DNA from: Isochrysis galbana
Taxonomy: Eukaryota > Haptophyta > Isochrysidales > Isochrysidaceae
DNA length: 64,000 nucleotides
NCBI GenBank assembly: GCA_018136815.1
Contig: CM030940.1
Location: 3,094,601 to 3,158,600 of the forward strand
Direction of reading: 5' to 3'
Below the pieces are notes generated by a model. That model was not told the origin of the DNA, did no database searches, and was given only the letters and a program-made list of their open reading frames with translations. The position numbers and the translations under genes were made by a program. Of this stretch, positions 10,049 to 19,756 are shown piece by piece; the first letter of the stretch is position 1, and each line of letters begins with the position of its first letter.

Positions 10049-11131
10049 ATGAGGAGCGCTCAAGGCGGCGGGACTGTCCTGCTGCCGCCCCTCTCGCCGT
10101 TCTCACAGAATGCGTCCGCGCCTGTGATGCACGCGTGGCCAGAGTCGTTTTCATGCAAGCCTTCCTTTATGATCATTGGCGCGCCAAAGTGCGGCTCCAC
10201 CTCGCTCTTTAAGTACATTGAAGCGCACCCCGACGTGCGTCCGCCCGAGCGCAAAGAGCTGTGCTACTTCTCCAAGTTCAAGCGCTACCTCACTCGGTAC
10301 AGCCCAATGGCCCCAGCAAGTAACTGGCCCTTCTATGTGGCAGCTTTCGCAGGCCACAGGGCGGTTGGCGCTGCGAGCCAGCGGGTGCGCCTGCTCCGAT
10401 CGGCACGCAGTGGGGCGGGAACGGGCCAACGTAGCGAACTGCTTGCGCATGACCTATCAGCACTATTGGGAAATGGGGAACTTGCAGGCGCTTGCCGTGG
10501 CGGCAGGGCGGTGCCGTTTGAGGGTTGCCCCTTTTACTTGCACGAGCATCTCGCCGCTGCGCAGATACACTCGATCTTCCCTGCATTAAAGGCCATGGCT
10601 GTGCTCCGTCATCCGCGAGAGCGCAGCATTTCAGCCTTCAACGACTACGTGCGCATGGGCCGCATACGAGTGGGCAACTCTGCTGTTGATAGAGATCATC
10701 AGCTGCAATGTCTGATTGAAGAGAAGATTGGGTTGCTCCGTCGCGGTGAGCGGTCTCTCGAGGACTTCGATGTCCGGATCCTTACGTCTGCTGTCTACAT
10801 TTATGGTCTTTCGGAGTGGGGCCGCATTTGGCCCAGAGAGCAGCTGCTTGTGTTGCAGGCAGAGGAGATGTTCGAGAACACTGAGAGTGTTATGCATAGA
10901 ATTCAGGATTTTCTAGGATTGAGACGGGCTATCCCTGACTCTGCATATGCGCAAGTGCACAACAGGAACACGTTGTCACAAAAGGCGCGGGCATCGGCTG
11001 AGCTAAATGCCATTCTTGACGGCTTTTTTGCGCCTTACAATGAGCATTTCTATGATTGGATGAGAGAACGCAGTTTGCCATACAAGAGGTGGATGAATGC
11101 GAGCGAAGCAGGACGGCTAGAGAACGCTTGA
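10049..11131 (+). CDS. Sulfotransferase (PAPS-dependent, carbohydrate/heparan-sulfate type)
   Basis: Transfers sulfate from PAPS to an acceptor, in this family usually a glycan in the Golgi or an algal metabolite. The 5'-phosphosulfate loop is IIGAPKCGSTSLFKYI (about residues 41-57) and the 3'-phosphate loop is VLRHPRERSISAFNDYV (about 185-201). FEGCPFYL precedes the second motif as usual. The C-terminal part (NRNTLSQKARASAELNAIL, YNEHFYDWM) also fits the family. The length, 360 aa, is normal, but there is no clear signal anchor. Around 10350-10500 the +1 frame carries more protein-like sequence (NCLRMTYQHYWEMGNLQALA) than the annotated frame (GAASQRVRLLRSARSGAG). Two compensating frameshifts or sequence errors are therefore possible. 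The ATG at 10049 is the first in frame; the exact start is uncertain. Confidence 0.78.
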   Translation: MRSAQGGGTVLLPPLSPFSQNASAPVMHAWPESFSCKPSFMIIGAPKCGSTSLFKYIEAHPDVRPPERKELCYFSKFKRYLTRYSPMAPASNWPFYVAAFAGHRAVGAASQRVRLLRSARSGAGTGQRSELLAHDLSALLGNGELAGACRGGRAVPFEGCPFYLHEHLAAAQIHSIFPALKAMAVLRHPRERSISAFNDYVRMGRIRVGNSAVDRDHQLQCLIEEKIGLLRRGERSLEDFDVRILTSAVYIYGLSEWGRIWPREQLLVLQAEEMFENTESVMHRIQDFLGLRRAIPDSAYAQVHNRNTLSQKARASAELNAILDGFFAPYNEHFYDWMRERSLPYKRWMNASEAGRLENA

Positions 11132-11830
11132 GTTTTAGATGATTTTACCATTTCCCGTTCCATCTATGTTATTCTCATCCATCCCATCCACGATTTTGCC
11201 CTTCCCAGTGCGCTCGTCCTTACCCATTCTGTTGTGTTTGCTGAACTCGTGTGCTTTTGGATGCTGCGGCAGCACTCGTCATCTCCAAACGGCTTCGTTT
11301 CCCAGCTCACGGAGCCTCCCTGTTTGTGTTTGACGGGCAAGGATTCCAGCCTGTTGCAAAACACGCCTCAAACAAACCTCAGGAAGACTTCACTCAATTT
11401 AAGTCCCGTTTGTTACACCTAAGCGGTAAGCGGGGAGGAATGTTTGCGGAGACTGAAACTTCTGCCGCACCTCGGGCAGCAGCGCCGCCCTCACTGCGAG
11501 CTCGTCCCCTCCTAGCAGTGTCAGCATCCTCCTCTGACCTCTACGAGCAAGCACAGTGGGGGGGGGGGGGGGGGGGGGGGGGCGGAGCGGCTGGGAGGTG
11601 GGAGGGAGCGCAGAGACGAAGGAGAAAAGCGGGAGAAGGCGTGAGCCACCAATACCGGTAGGCACCTCACCGCTACCTGGTCCTCTAGCAGACAGGCAAT
11701 CGAGCAGCGCCGGCCGCCATCACCATCCCTACAAGTAGTTCTGATCTTTCACGTAACCATGAAAATAAGTTTTCTCGTAAGTAGCTCGCCTCCTTCCCCC
11801 CACTTCTCACTGTGATGAAAATGCGGTGGA
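11132..11830. other. Convergent 3' intergenic region with a poly-G run
   Basis: Lies between the convergent sulfotransferase and methyltransferase genes. It holds about 24 G at 11558-11582 and no convincing frame. Confidence 0.5.
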
Positions 11831-13105
11831 CTAGGCACAACAATATCGTATCGCAGGGAAGGACTGTGTCCACGTCATTTGTAAATGAACAACTCCTTCA
11901 TTCCGAAGCCTGCATGTTTTTGGCAAATCGTATGTAACTCTCGCCGATCCGGAGAGCTGCTCACTGGACCCATTTCGTTCAATGGATAAAGCGTCCAATG
12001 GCAAAGGTCGCAACACTACCACACAATGTAGGCTTGGGATGGCAAGCACAGCACGAGTAATGGCGAGTTCAAGATCGGGGGAGAAGCACAGGTTTGAAAG
12101 ATACACGTGTGTTGCGTCCGGTAGGCCCATCGTTGCATCTGCGTGAATGAGAGATACCCGCGAGGCTTGCTCTTGACTTAGCGCACCCGAGTCAACTGCA
12201 CTTTTGAGAGCTCGTTGCGCTAAGACGTGGCGTTCCTCAACAACTTCGATGCCAATCACCCTGGCCCCCGTTGTGAGCGCCGCAGCGAGCACGAGACGGC
12301 CAACTCCCGAACCCACATCAAGAAAGCTTGTTCCCGGAGATCCCAAGCCGGGTAAGACGGGCGGAGTATCCGATCGAACGCCCAAAAGCTGTAGTATGCC
12401 ATGAGGTGCCACCTCACCGTAGGTCAACTCACGAACACCATTTGTGCCGCTGAAACCGGTAGAGGCGGATGCGTAAGCTACATGCAGCAAATTTTCTAGA
12501 CGCGATATCACCTTAGCTAGCGAGCCCACCTCGTGATGCGAGCACAGGTGTGGTAAAGAGGCAAAAACTTCAAGCTGGCATCCAGCTGCGGACGCATGGG
12601 AGCCGTCAATAGAGGGTTCGACTGAATATGCCACCGGGACAGCATTGTCGGGCGAAAGTGGATGTGGGAGTGTGGCATGAGTAACTCCAGTGATGACAGG
12701 AGTTGTGAGGAGTGCCGACTCGCAGCTGCCCTCATCCGGATCATCGCAATACAGGTGCACTCGTATGGCATACCCATGTGCAAGCGAGGCGGCACAACTT
12801 GTTGCGATGTCGCCTCCAAAATAGTAAGTAGTCAGAACATGGCGCGACCGTCCTCCCGGGACTACAGCTAGCTCTGGCGGACCTTCTAAGAGCGTCTGGA
12901 GCGTGCTGCTCCTCTGCGCGGCGAGAGCGCCATCAATCCACACCGCCTCGTCGCACAAAGTGACATTGCCCACAGCTGGTTCGAGCAGCCAGCTGCAGCC
13001 GGCCAGCTGGATTGTGCTGCGGGCCGAGAGGGCGGCACTTCGCTCGAGCTGCGCACCAAGCGCAGGCTGGTACAGGCGGGCATGAAGCGAGCTGGCACCG
13101 AGCAT
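11831..13105 (-). CDS. DOT1-fold methyltransferase with an MRH/PRKCSH-like N-terminal region, 424 aa
   Basis: The C-terminal half is a class I SAM-dependent methyltransferase of DOT1-like fold: ELTYGEVAPHGILQLL (DOT1-type loop), FLDVGSGVGRLVLAAAL (motif I), VIGIEVVEERHVLAQRA (post-I) and THVYLSNLCFSPDL (motif IV region), at about residues 230-350. The N-terminal half resembles a mannose-6-phosphate-receptor-homology lectin module in cysteine spacing: GCSWLLEPAVGNVTLC, then TTYYFGGDIATSC, IRVHLYCDD, then GCQLEVFASLPHLC (about 35-200). Some sugar-binding residues expected in MRH domains (Gln and Arg before the third cysteine pair) are not evident. The frame is uninterrupted. It stays open for some 25 codons upstream of the chosen ATG (DSAWLVHQEGLRLGAVSSSR), so a signal peptide on an upstream exon is possible. 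Methyltransferase fold: confident. MRH-like region: moderate. Substrate unknown. Confidence 0.72.
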   Translation of the reverse strand: MLGASSLHARLYQPALGAQLERSAALSARSTIQLAGCSWLLEPAVGNVTLCDEAVWIDGALAAQRSSTLQTLLEGPPELAVVPGGRSRHVLTTYYFGGDIATSCAASLAHGYAIRVHLYCDDPDEGSCESALLTTPVITGVTHATLPHPLSPDNAVPVAYSVEPSIDGSHASAAGCQLEVFASLPHLCSHHEVGSLAKVISRLENLLHVAYASASTGFSGTNGVRELTYGEVAPHGILQLLGVRSDTPPVLPGLGSPGTSFLDVGSGVGRLVLAAALTTGARVIGIEVVEERHVLAQRALKSAVDSGALSQEQASRVSLIHADATMGLPDATHVYLSNLCFSPDLELAITRAVLAIPSLHCVVVLRPLPLDALSIERNGSSEQLSGSARVTYDLPKTCRLRNEGVVHLQMTWTQSFPAIRYCCA

Positions 13106-13640
13106 GCACCGTGAGGAGGAGACGGCGCCGAGCCGAAGGCCCTCCTGGTGAACAAGCCACGCGCTGTCCGGCGCGCGCTGTCTAGGAGTGCTCCCAAGAA
13201 TCTGTCGTCTCCTTTGCTGCTGCGGCTGGGCTCGCCCTCCTCCCCTTCCCCGCTCTAAAAGGGTGGGTGGGTGGGTGGGTGGGGGGGGGGGGGGGGGGGG
13301 GCTTGGGCAAGAGGAATAAACAGGGTCCCCTCCTCCCCCTGGGCCCCCCTGATCAGGAGCCCCCAGCCAGCTCCAGTCGACCTCCAGGGGGCGCGAGAGC
13401 CAACGAGGGAGAAGCAGGAGGGGAGGAGGGGTCAGGGCTATGCCCCAGCCTCACCTGCCCCCTGAGCTGTGCTCCCAAGCCCCTGGAGGCCACCTGGGAA
13501 CCTGAAGGGGGGTCGCAGGCGCGCGCCATGGGCCAGGGCCGCAGGGAAGAGAGGCGGAGGAAGAGGGAAGAGGGAGGGGAGGGGGGAGCGGCAGCTCTCC
13601 CCTCCGCCATTAACGTGTCTTCTTGCCCCGTCTAAGGTGA
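13106..13640 (-). repeat. Poly-G tract and diverged GC-rich repeat
   Basis: GGGT repeats and about 20 G at 13262-13302 precede a diverged minus-strand copy of the GC-rich family (compare CAGCCTCACCTGCCCCCTGA with 29510-29530). Long frames on both strands are compositional. Confidence 0.45.
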
Positions 13641-13779
13641 AAGGTGAAAGAAGACGGGGGGCACCAGAACCAAGAGGGAAGGGCCGCGGCCCGCCGCGGC
13701 CACTCGCCTTGGCGAGAGAGATTAGCGCTTCTGGGCCCCCAGTTTCACGAGTGCGAATGCCCCCCCCCCCCCCCCCCGC

Positions 13780-14040
13780 CAGCGTTGTTTTTACCCGAGA
13801 GGGGTTTTCCCCCATCGTGGCCTCGAGGAGAGGGCGTGCTGGGGTGCGTAGGGCCTACGCGTAGGGTAGGTGCGTGTGCGTGCACTTGGGGGAGGACAAA
13901 TATCGAGGGGAGGGGGCAGTGCCCCCTCCCCCCGGGAGCACTCGGACACCTGGCTCGTCATGCATGGCGGGAATCGGGACGGAAAGGTTGTGTCCAATTA
14001 GCTAGTGGGGTTGGCTAGGATATGACATTAATTATTATTT
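13780..14040 (+). repeat. Terminal portion of an inverted-repeat element
   Basis: Contains a GAGGACAAATATCGAGGGGA box and CACTCGGACACCTGGCTCG, then CCAATTAGCTAGTGGGGTTG and GGCTAGGATAT. It is homologous in opposite orientation to 21690-21920, the left end of the larger inverted-repeat element. Confidence 0.65.
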
Positions 14041-14815
14041 GGACCTGGGCCGGACCCCGGAAGAAACCAAATCAAAAGGCTTTTTTCAAATGGAAACGAA
14101 GGAGAGGGAAGGGGAAGGGAGAGGAGAGAAGGGATGTAAGGGCGATGACGGCGGGGAGGTACTAGCTACCGGGTCTCTAGTAGGTGTGTAACCCTGAATC
14201 TTCAGATGTTATGAATTATTATTTTAGTATTATGATTAAGTGACTTGACGTAAGGCATTGGCGAGGTTACCTGGACTCAACCTTCTGGACGCCATATAGA
14301 TATAGGATCATGGCTGACCCATCGCCACCCAGTTGCTTCAGGGGTTAATGGAGTAGGCAGAAGGGCGGCCGTCCATGCAAGAGAGCCAGTGGCCCACCCC
14401 AAGCATTCCATGCGCACGAACCAAAAGGCGCACAGAGCTCACCAAGAGGCTGGCTCAAGTGTGCCGAGAAGCAAGCCAAGCATTGGATCGCTGTTTGAGT
14501 CTCATGTTCTCAGCTCCTTCTTTTCCTGCGCGTAGGAGTGCAGATGCAATGGTGTTCGCACATCAAGTGATACTGCCCGCGCCGAGCTGTGGTAATCTCC
14601 AACAAGTCTGGATCTCATAGACCAAAGATTGGACATGGCATATAAAACAGTCATCCGTTGTTACACGAGACATGGATAGCTTGGTATGGGCGAGCCCATT
14701 GATCTCCTGTCCAGAAGAACTACATGGCAAATCTGACGCTCGGCTCGTTGGTAATAAAGGCGTTCCCACGGCTTTCGCGACGACGTGGCACTTGATCAGA
14801 GCGAGCACATTTATC
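14041..14815. other. Intergenic with retroposon-like tail, copy 2
   Basis: The TAGTAGGTGTGTAACCCTG tail is at 14178-14207. The rest has only short frames and is probably the 3' flank of the next gene. Confidence 0.45.
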
Positions 14816-15502
14816 TTAGAGCTGAGGCGGAGGCGCCGACTTTGAACTTGATCCACCAGAAAGGAACCCAAGGAGGATTAGAGCAATGAGGATAGCTGCC
14901 GCAATCAGAATCATTGTTTTGAGTTGGTTGTCTACCTGTGGCGTCGTGAAACCATCCATAGCCACAGGAACATAATCTGCAGAGAGCAGCCACGTCGAGG
15001 ATCCAGCATCTGGCGCAAGTTGTCGACGGTTTGCAATAGACTTCGGTGGCCGGTCAACGAGGCAGAGATACCCGCCTCCACCCATGAAGGTGGGAGGAAA
15101 GCAGAGGCCGGTCACATTTTCGCCTGGCAGATTCGTCAGATTGAATGTGTTCGAGAATGGAAAGCCATTGTGCATGAGCTCACCCGGCGGGATGCTGATG
15201 GTGGCTTCCATGGTCACAGAACCTGCCCACCAACATCCGCGACCGAAGCAGAGGTTGGCGGTGGCATTGGCCACGGAGACGCCATTCGCAATGCTGTTAC
15301 TAACCATCTGTATCTCGGCATCCGATGGCGGCGCGTTGCACGAGAACAGAATATCGGCGTCTGCTGTTGACATGTCCTCCTCGTCAAAGTGGTACTCAGG
15401 CCACGAGAAGGGGCAGCGGTCGTCAACTGTGCTAGTCGTGTCCACTTCGAAGTAGGCGACGCAAGGAAGGACAAGCAAAGCCATCATGCTTGCGAGCAAC
15501 AT
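14816..15502 (-). CDS. Secreted or type I membrane protein of unknown function, 228 aa
   Basis: The ATG at 15502 opens with a clear signal peptide (MLLASMMALLVLPCVAYFEV). A lumenal domain with about six cysteines follows (DRCPFSW, FSCNAPPSD, LCFGRGCWWAG, TGLCFPPTF, YLCLVD) with three N-glycosylation sequons (NAT, NLT, NVT). Residues about 195-215 are a transmembrane helix (MILIAAAILIALILLGFL), and the tail is short and Pro/Ser-rich. The topology suggests a cell-surface or endomembrane protein. I recognise no family. A single uninterrupted exon with coherent topology makes the gene credible. Confidence 0.7.
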   Translation of the reverse strand: MLLASMMALLVLPCVAYFEVDTTSTVDDRCPFSWPEYHFDEEDMSTADADILFSCNAPPSDAEIQMVSNSIANGVSVANATANLCFGRGCWWAGSVTMEATISIPPGELMHNGFPFSNTFNLTNLPGENVTGLCFPPTFMGGGGYLCLVDRPPKSIANRRQLAPDAGSSTWLLSADYVPVAMDGFTTPQVDNQLKTMILIAAAILIALILLGFLSGGSSSKSAPPPQL

Positions 15503-16041
15503 CTGTCAAGGCTGTTTGCTGGCCTGCTTTTCCCGTCACGCGCTGCTGGGTTACCTATGGGGAGGTTGGAAGTGAGGTTGGGGGGGGGGGGGGGGAAGGA
15601 GACGGTGAACGGCGCGTCCACGGCCTGTGCATGGGGCGGCGGGGCACGCCAGCTGCAGGCGTCGTTGCGCGCAGTTCGTTGCGCCTCCTCCTCATCCTCT
15701 CAGTCGCCCCGCCTTTCGCATGAAGCCATCGAACCCCCCACCCACCCCCACCCCACCCCCGGATTGCATGCATGTCCGCCGCACCCACCTCTGATTGTCC
15801 GCGGCACCGGCCGAAAAACAAAAGTCACCTCGCCCCCCGCCCCCCCCCTCCCCCCACCCCCGCCCTACGGCCCGCCCCTCTCCGCTTTACTGTTTACTGC
15901 GGGGGGCCGGGCGGCCGGGCGGCCGGGCTCCCGGTTGTTCCGTCAGGCCTGACGTCAGGTTTGTCAGATAGGTGTCAGGTTGGTGGGACCTGACGGCGAG
16001 CGTCAGCCTGCCACGGAGCCGATCGCCCGAATGGTGTTCTA
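15503..16041. other. Intergenic with poly-G and poly-C tracts
   Basis: Poly-G at about 15580-15595, CCACCCC repeats at 15735-15765 and C-rich sequence to 15890. TGACGTCAGG/CTGACGTCAG-type palindromic sequence is at 15948-15960. No gene seen. Confidence 0.45.
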
Positions 16042-17044
16042 TACAGTATGGGTGCACCATTAAGAAACCCCATCACCCATCATTAAGAAATCCTAAGAGG
16101 GTTTGGGCCCCGAGGCCCATAAGAAGCTACCCTTGTTGATTTCCGCGATCGGCCACATAAGAAGCTTGCTGTGGAGGTGTGGAGGCAGCGATGACCGCGA
16201 GACAAGAAACAAGAAGTCCTAGTTCAAGTTGCCCCCTCCAGGCCAAATTTTTTCGGAAGCGCGCTCTCGCGCACTGCAAGCTATATGTACCTTCTGCTCA
16301 CCCCCCACACTCTCTATAACATATACATGTTGTCGTATAGTCGTATACATACATACACTGTTGCTGACTTTTGATGGCCCGCACCTTTGGGATACTCACA
16401 CACCCATTGCCATTCGCCTCTCATAGCTACCACCCATACACTCATTCATGCTCGTCACTGTTACTACTCTCCCCCTCTCTATCTTCGCCGAATACCATCT
16501 CCCCATGTGCCATGTGCCATGTGGATGCTTCAGAAGTAGCGAGTGGATGAAGAGGTGGAGGCGGAGGAGGCGGAGGCTGCACCACAGATGGCGCTGGTGT
16601 CGTCGCGTTGCAGCTTTTGTCAACCCCCAATGGCGCCCCAGTTGTAAGGAGAATGAGCCGATCCAGCTGCTGCATGACGGTGCCCTCGCCGGTGATGCCG
16701 AGCGCTTTGTTCATGGTCGACACATCCGCCAGGTACGGGCCTCCGTCCGGCATCCCAAAGGTGGCGCGCAGGTTTGCCATTTTCTGGGGAAGCGACATCG
16801 TGGCTGTCGCTGTCGCGCGTCGCGGGGGGGGGGGGGGGAGGGGGGGGGAAGGGGGGGAAGGGGGGGGGAGAAGAAGTAAGAAGTACTATATGTACTATTT
16901 CTGGTGGGCGATAAGAAATAAGAAGTAAAAATACTTCGACTTCGCCGCTCCGAATAAGAAGGAGGGCCCAGTTTTGGAATCTCATAAGAAAGGCTAAGAG
17001 ACCTTTTTCCCTGACTTCTTAATTAATGGTGCACCCATACTGTA
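16042..17044 (-). mobile_element. Tc1/mariner-type element, 999 bp, with TA duplications
   Basis: TA (16042-16043) is followed by CAGTATGGGTGCACCATTAA; the other end is the inverse, TTAATGGTGCACCCATACTG, followed by TA (17043-17044). TA duplication and CAGT...ACTG ends are typical of Tc1/mariner. No transposase is recognisable inside, so it is non-autonomous. It carries a 118-codon frame on the minus strand (16442-16798). Confidence 0.75.
16442..16798 (-). CDS. Hypothetical 118-aa protein inside a mariner-type element
   Basis: Starts at ATG 16798 (MSLPQKMANLRATFGMPDGG). The first 65 residues look like a folded helical protein (VMQQLDRLILLTTGAPLG). Then come a Pro run of about 8 and an acidic tail. 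It does not resemble a transposase. It could be captured host sequence, an accessory protein or chance; no family recognised. Confidence 0.4.
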   Translation of the reverse strand: MSLPQKMANLRATFGMPDGGPYLADVSTMNKALGITGEGTVMQQLDRLILLTTGAPLGVDKSCNATTPAPSVVQPPPPPPPPLHPLATSEASTWHMAHGEMVFGEDREGESSNSDEHE

Positions 17045-17394
17045 GTTAAAATTATTTTTTCTAATTTAATATACCCCTACCCCTACCTTACCTACGGCTT
17101 TATCCTTCCCGCCCGCGCCGCGCGCCGCGTGCTGACATATTGACATACCAGTTCTTCTTGGCGGGAGAGCGCGACCATAGGAAGACATTTAAGAGTGAGA
17201 GAAGAAAGAGGGCGATTTCGTGAGAATAGACACCGTTTAAGGTTTGTGCCACCTCGTCGTACATCGCAACTCATTTTTGTCCTATTCTACTTGAGTTCTC
17301 CTCTCGCCTCTCGCTCGCTCCTTGTGGCCTCTCGCCGCCCTCGCTCCTCGCTCGCTCGCTCGCTCTCTCGCTCTCGTCTCTCGTCGTAGCTCTC
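17045..17394 (+). other. 5' flank of the hAT remnant
   Basis: AT-rich start, then TCGCTCGCTCGC pyrimidine-rich sequence just before the ATG at 17395, plausible as 5'UTR or promoter of the former transposase gene. Confidence 0.4.
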
Positions 17395-17920
17395 ATGGCT
17401 TCCAACTCCAATGATCTCCGACTCGATGGTGAGGAGACAGAGGAGGCGATCCAGATTGAAATCGACGAGCTCAAAGGTTGCGCCCTCGAGTGGGCCACTG
17501 TGGATGCGGAGAGCGCGGCCAGCAAGTCCCGCAAGACAAAAACCTGCATATTCTGTGGCATGCAGTACACCGGCGGGCCTTTCAACATTCGCATGCATCT
17601 GGATGAGAGAGTGAAGCCGCGCAATGTGAGGGCCTGTCGCCCAAGCCCGGCACAACGCAATGTCTACCTCATGGTGTTGAACGAGCTGCGCAAGAGGCAG
17701 GCGGAGTCCGACAATAACGCAAGGACCATGAAGGAGCTGCAAGCGAAGCGGGATGAAGGGACTGCCATCGTGGCTGCTCCCGCTCATGCTTTTCAGGCTG
17801 TTTGCACCGATGATGCAGCCATGGCATGGATGCGCGTGATGGTGAAGAAGGCGCTGCCGCTCGACCTTGTTGATGACCCGCTCTTTCGCGAGGCTATTGC
17901 GTGTACGGCAAAATGCGGTT
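17395..17920 (+). pseudogene. hAT transposase N-terminal fragment with BED-type zinc finger
   Basis: From ATG 17395 the frame encodes an acidic leader and a BED-like finger (CIFCGMQYTGGPFNIRMHLD, about residues 51-70). A linker follows, then the conserved N-terminal helix of hAT transposases (AWMRVMVKKALPLDLVDDPLFRE, quoted in part; about 142-165). At about 17915 homology stops and sequence from an LRR gene in reverse orientation begins. The frame then runs on meaninglessly to 18075. The catalytic part is absent. It is comparable to, but not the same copy as, the element at 55560-57448. Confidence 0.72.
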
Positions 17921-18290
17921 CATTGAGATATGTGAGATGGGTCAATGCCCCTTTGAGGGCCTGTGCAAACTCCTTCATACCCTCGGAGCCAATCGTGTCT
18001 TTGCCGAGATCGAGGTGTATGAGATTGTGCAACGCCCCCTTGGATAAGGCCTCAGCAAATGCCCTCATTCCTTGATCGCTGATCATGTTACACTGGAGAT
18101 GGAGATGTTCGAGATTACTCAATGCCCCCTTGGATATATGGCCCATGCAAATGCCTCCATCCCCTTAGAGCCAAATTCGCTGTCCCGTAGATTGAGATGT
18201 TTGAGATTGTTCAAGGCCCCCCTGGATAGGACCTCTGTGAGATATCTCATTCCTTCAGAATCGATCCCGTTATGTGGCTGGGGCGCTCGG
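17915..18290 (-). pseudogene. Leucine-rich-repeat (ribonuclease-inhibitor type) fragment
   Basis: Reading leftwards from about 18290, four LRR units of about 28 residues occur: GALNNLKHLNLRDSEFGSKG, GALSNLEHLHLQCNMISDQG, GALHNLIHLDLGKDTIGSEG, and GALTHLTYL, cut off at the hAT junction. A 2-bp TA insertion near 18133 shifts the frame between the first and second units. Neither start nor end of an LRR gene is present. RI-type LRRs occur in NLR-like and many algal cytosolic proteins. Confidence 0.75.
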
Positions 18291-18855
18291 CGGATAGAGG
18301 GGCTGGGGCGCTGGGCGGATGGGGGACGGCTCGGCGGCTGGAGAGGGGGGAGGAGGCGAGGGGTTGGGGGAGCTCGGCGGGGGGGAGGGGGGGGGGGGGG
18401 GGGCTCGGCGGCGGGGGGAAGGGGGTCGAGAATAATCATACCGCCAGGGGGCCCAATCTTTTCACAAGCAGTGTGAACTTTTTCACAGGAGTCGTCTGTG
18501 AAAAGCCCAGTGAAGTATAATAAACTCATGTATTCCCCGCCCCCATCCTGCGTGGCTTGGGGGGGGGGGGGGGGGGGCAGTCACAATGGGGACGGTAGAA
18601 GTCCCGCGCCTTTGGCGCGGAGGAGGGGGGGGTTATTGGAAGTCACAAGTGTCAGAGCGGGGACGGTAGAAGTCCCGCACCTTCATGACAAGATGATTAA
18701 AAGATACCTAGTGGGCTAGTGGTAGTGGGGCACTGCCACACAAGGCACACTAACGGTATAGAACATAGAACCACAAATGGCACAAGACACCCTGTGATAG
18801 GTTCTGCGCGTAGGAGCGCGTAGGCAAGCCGGTGTCATCCTCCTCAGGTTGGGGC
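18291..18855. other. G-rich intergenic sequence
   Basis: Poly-G tracts at about 18376-18405 and 18559-18578, plus two copies of GACGGTAGAAGTCCCGC (18592, 18662). No gene supported. Confidence 0.45.
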
Positions 18856-19282
18856 TGGAAGTGGTGTGGTGTGGGGCTGACGGCCATGCTGCGTGGGCAG
18901 GTGAAGCAGAAATCGGCCGAGTGCAGTGGCATGAAACGCCGGTGAGACCGCCGACCGGTGTACCCGGACCATTTAGTCCGAACACCATCGACAAAGGGGG
19001 GCTGACCACCGCCGTGCTCTCACTGGAGCGCGGCGAAGGTCGGCCTGTCACAGGCGGGTCGGTCGCCATCGCTCTGCCTCTGCCTCGGATTCGGATTAGA
19101 GCGGGGAGAGGGACGAGGGGAAATCTTCCCCCGGTCCGAAGATAAAGAAATGTGGGCCTCCGGATCAACAAGAGTTTTTTTCAACCCACTCTCCCCCACC
19201 TCTAGGAATGCTGCGGCTAGCCTAGGGTTGTCGTGATAGTACCGGGCTAGAGGCAGTAGTGGTACTAACGCTCAGATGTTTA
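18856..19282 (+). repeat. Dispersed repeat, copy 1
   Basis: GGAGCGCGGCGAAGGTCGGC through CGGGTCGGTCGCCATCGC and a terminal GATAGTACCGGGCTAGAGG/TAACGCTCAGATGTTT box are shared with 25775-26014. There the terminal box stands on the other side of the body. A lone copy of the box is at 43922-43950 (-). Confidence 0.6.
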
Positions 19283-19756
19283 CACGTATAGTTAACACTC
19301 TAACTCACAGCAACTCGGTTTACGAATATTTACCTCCGATCTACGGCTTGGCTTGATGTATGTTGCCATGGACACGCTTCATGGTTGTACTCTGGGCCTT
19401 GGGGGTCCCACGCGAGGCCACGTGATGAGCCGACATTGCTGGGTGGGTATGTGCACATCACGTGCCGAATCTGATCTGAATAGACACAAACCAACATCGG
19501 CGTGGAGAGCATTTGAGGTCTCCGACTCGGTATTCATGGCTATCCGCAGAACGCCTAAACCAACGTGTAAGTGCGGCTCGTGATCCATTGAGAGCAAGTG
19601 TGCCTGGTACCGTGGTGGGCACATGCGCAAAAGAAGTTGTCCGCTCATGTCCATCTTCAAACGACGCAAGATACACAGAGGTGCTCGTGCACGCTTGGAG
19701 CTGGTGAGCTCTCAATCCCAGTTAGAGTGGTGGGCACTGCGACGAGCAGTCACTTC
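19283..19756. other. Intergenic, nothing recognised
   Basis: Only short frames on both strands; the 3' flank of the shikimate-kinase-like gene. Confidence 0.45.

Noticed and set aside
12850-13197. Alternative minus-strand frame MGALLDSARRTARGLFTRRA as a separate gene
   Set aside because: Overlaps the better supported methyltransferase frame and has only Ser/Arg/Ala-rich content.
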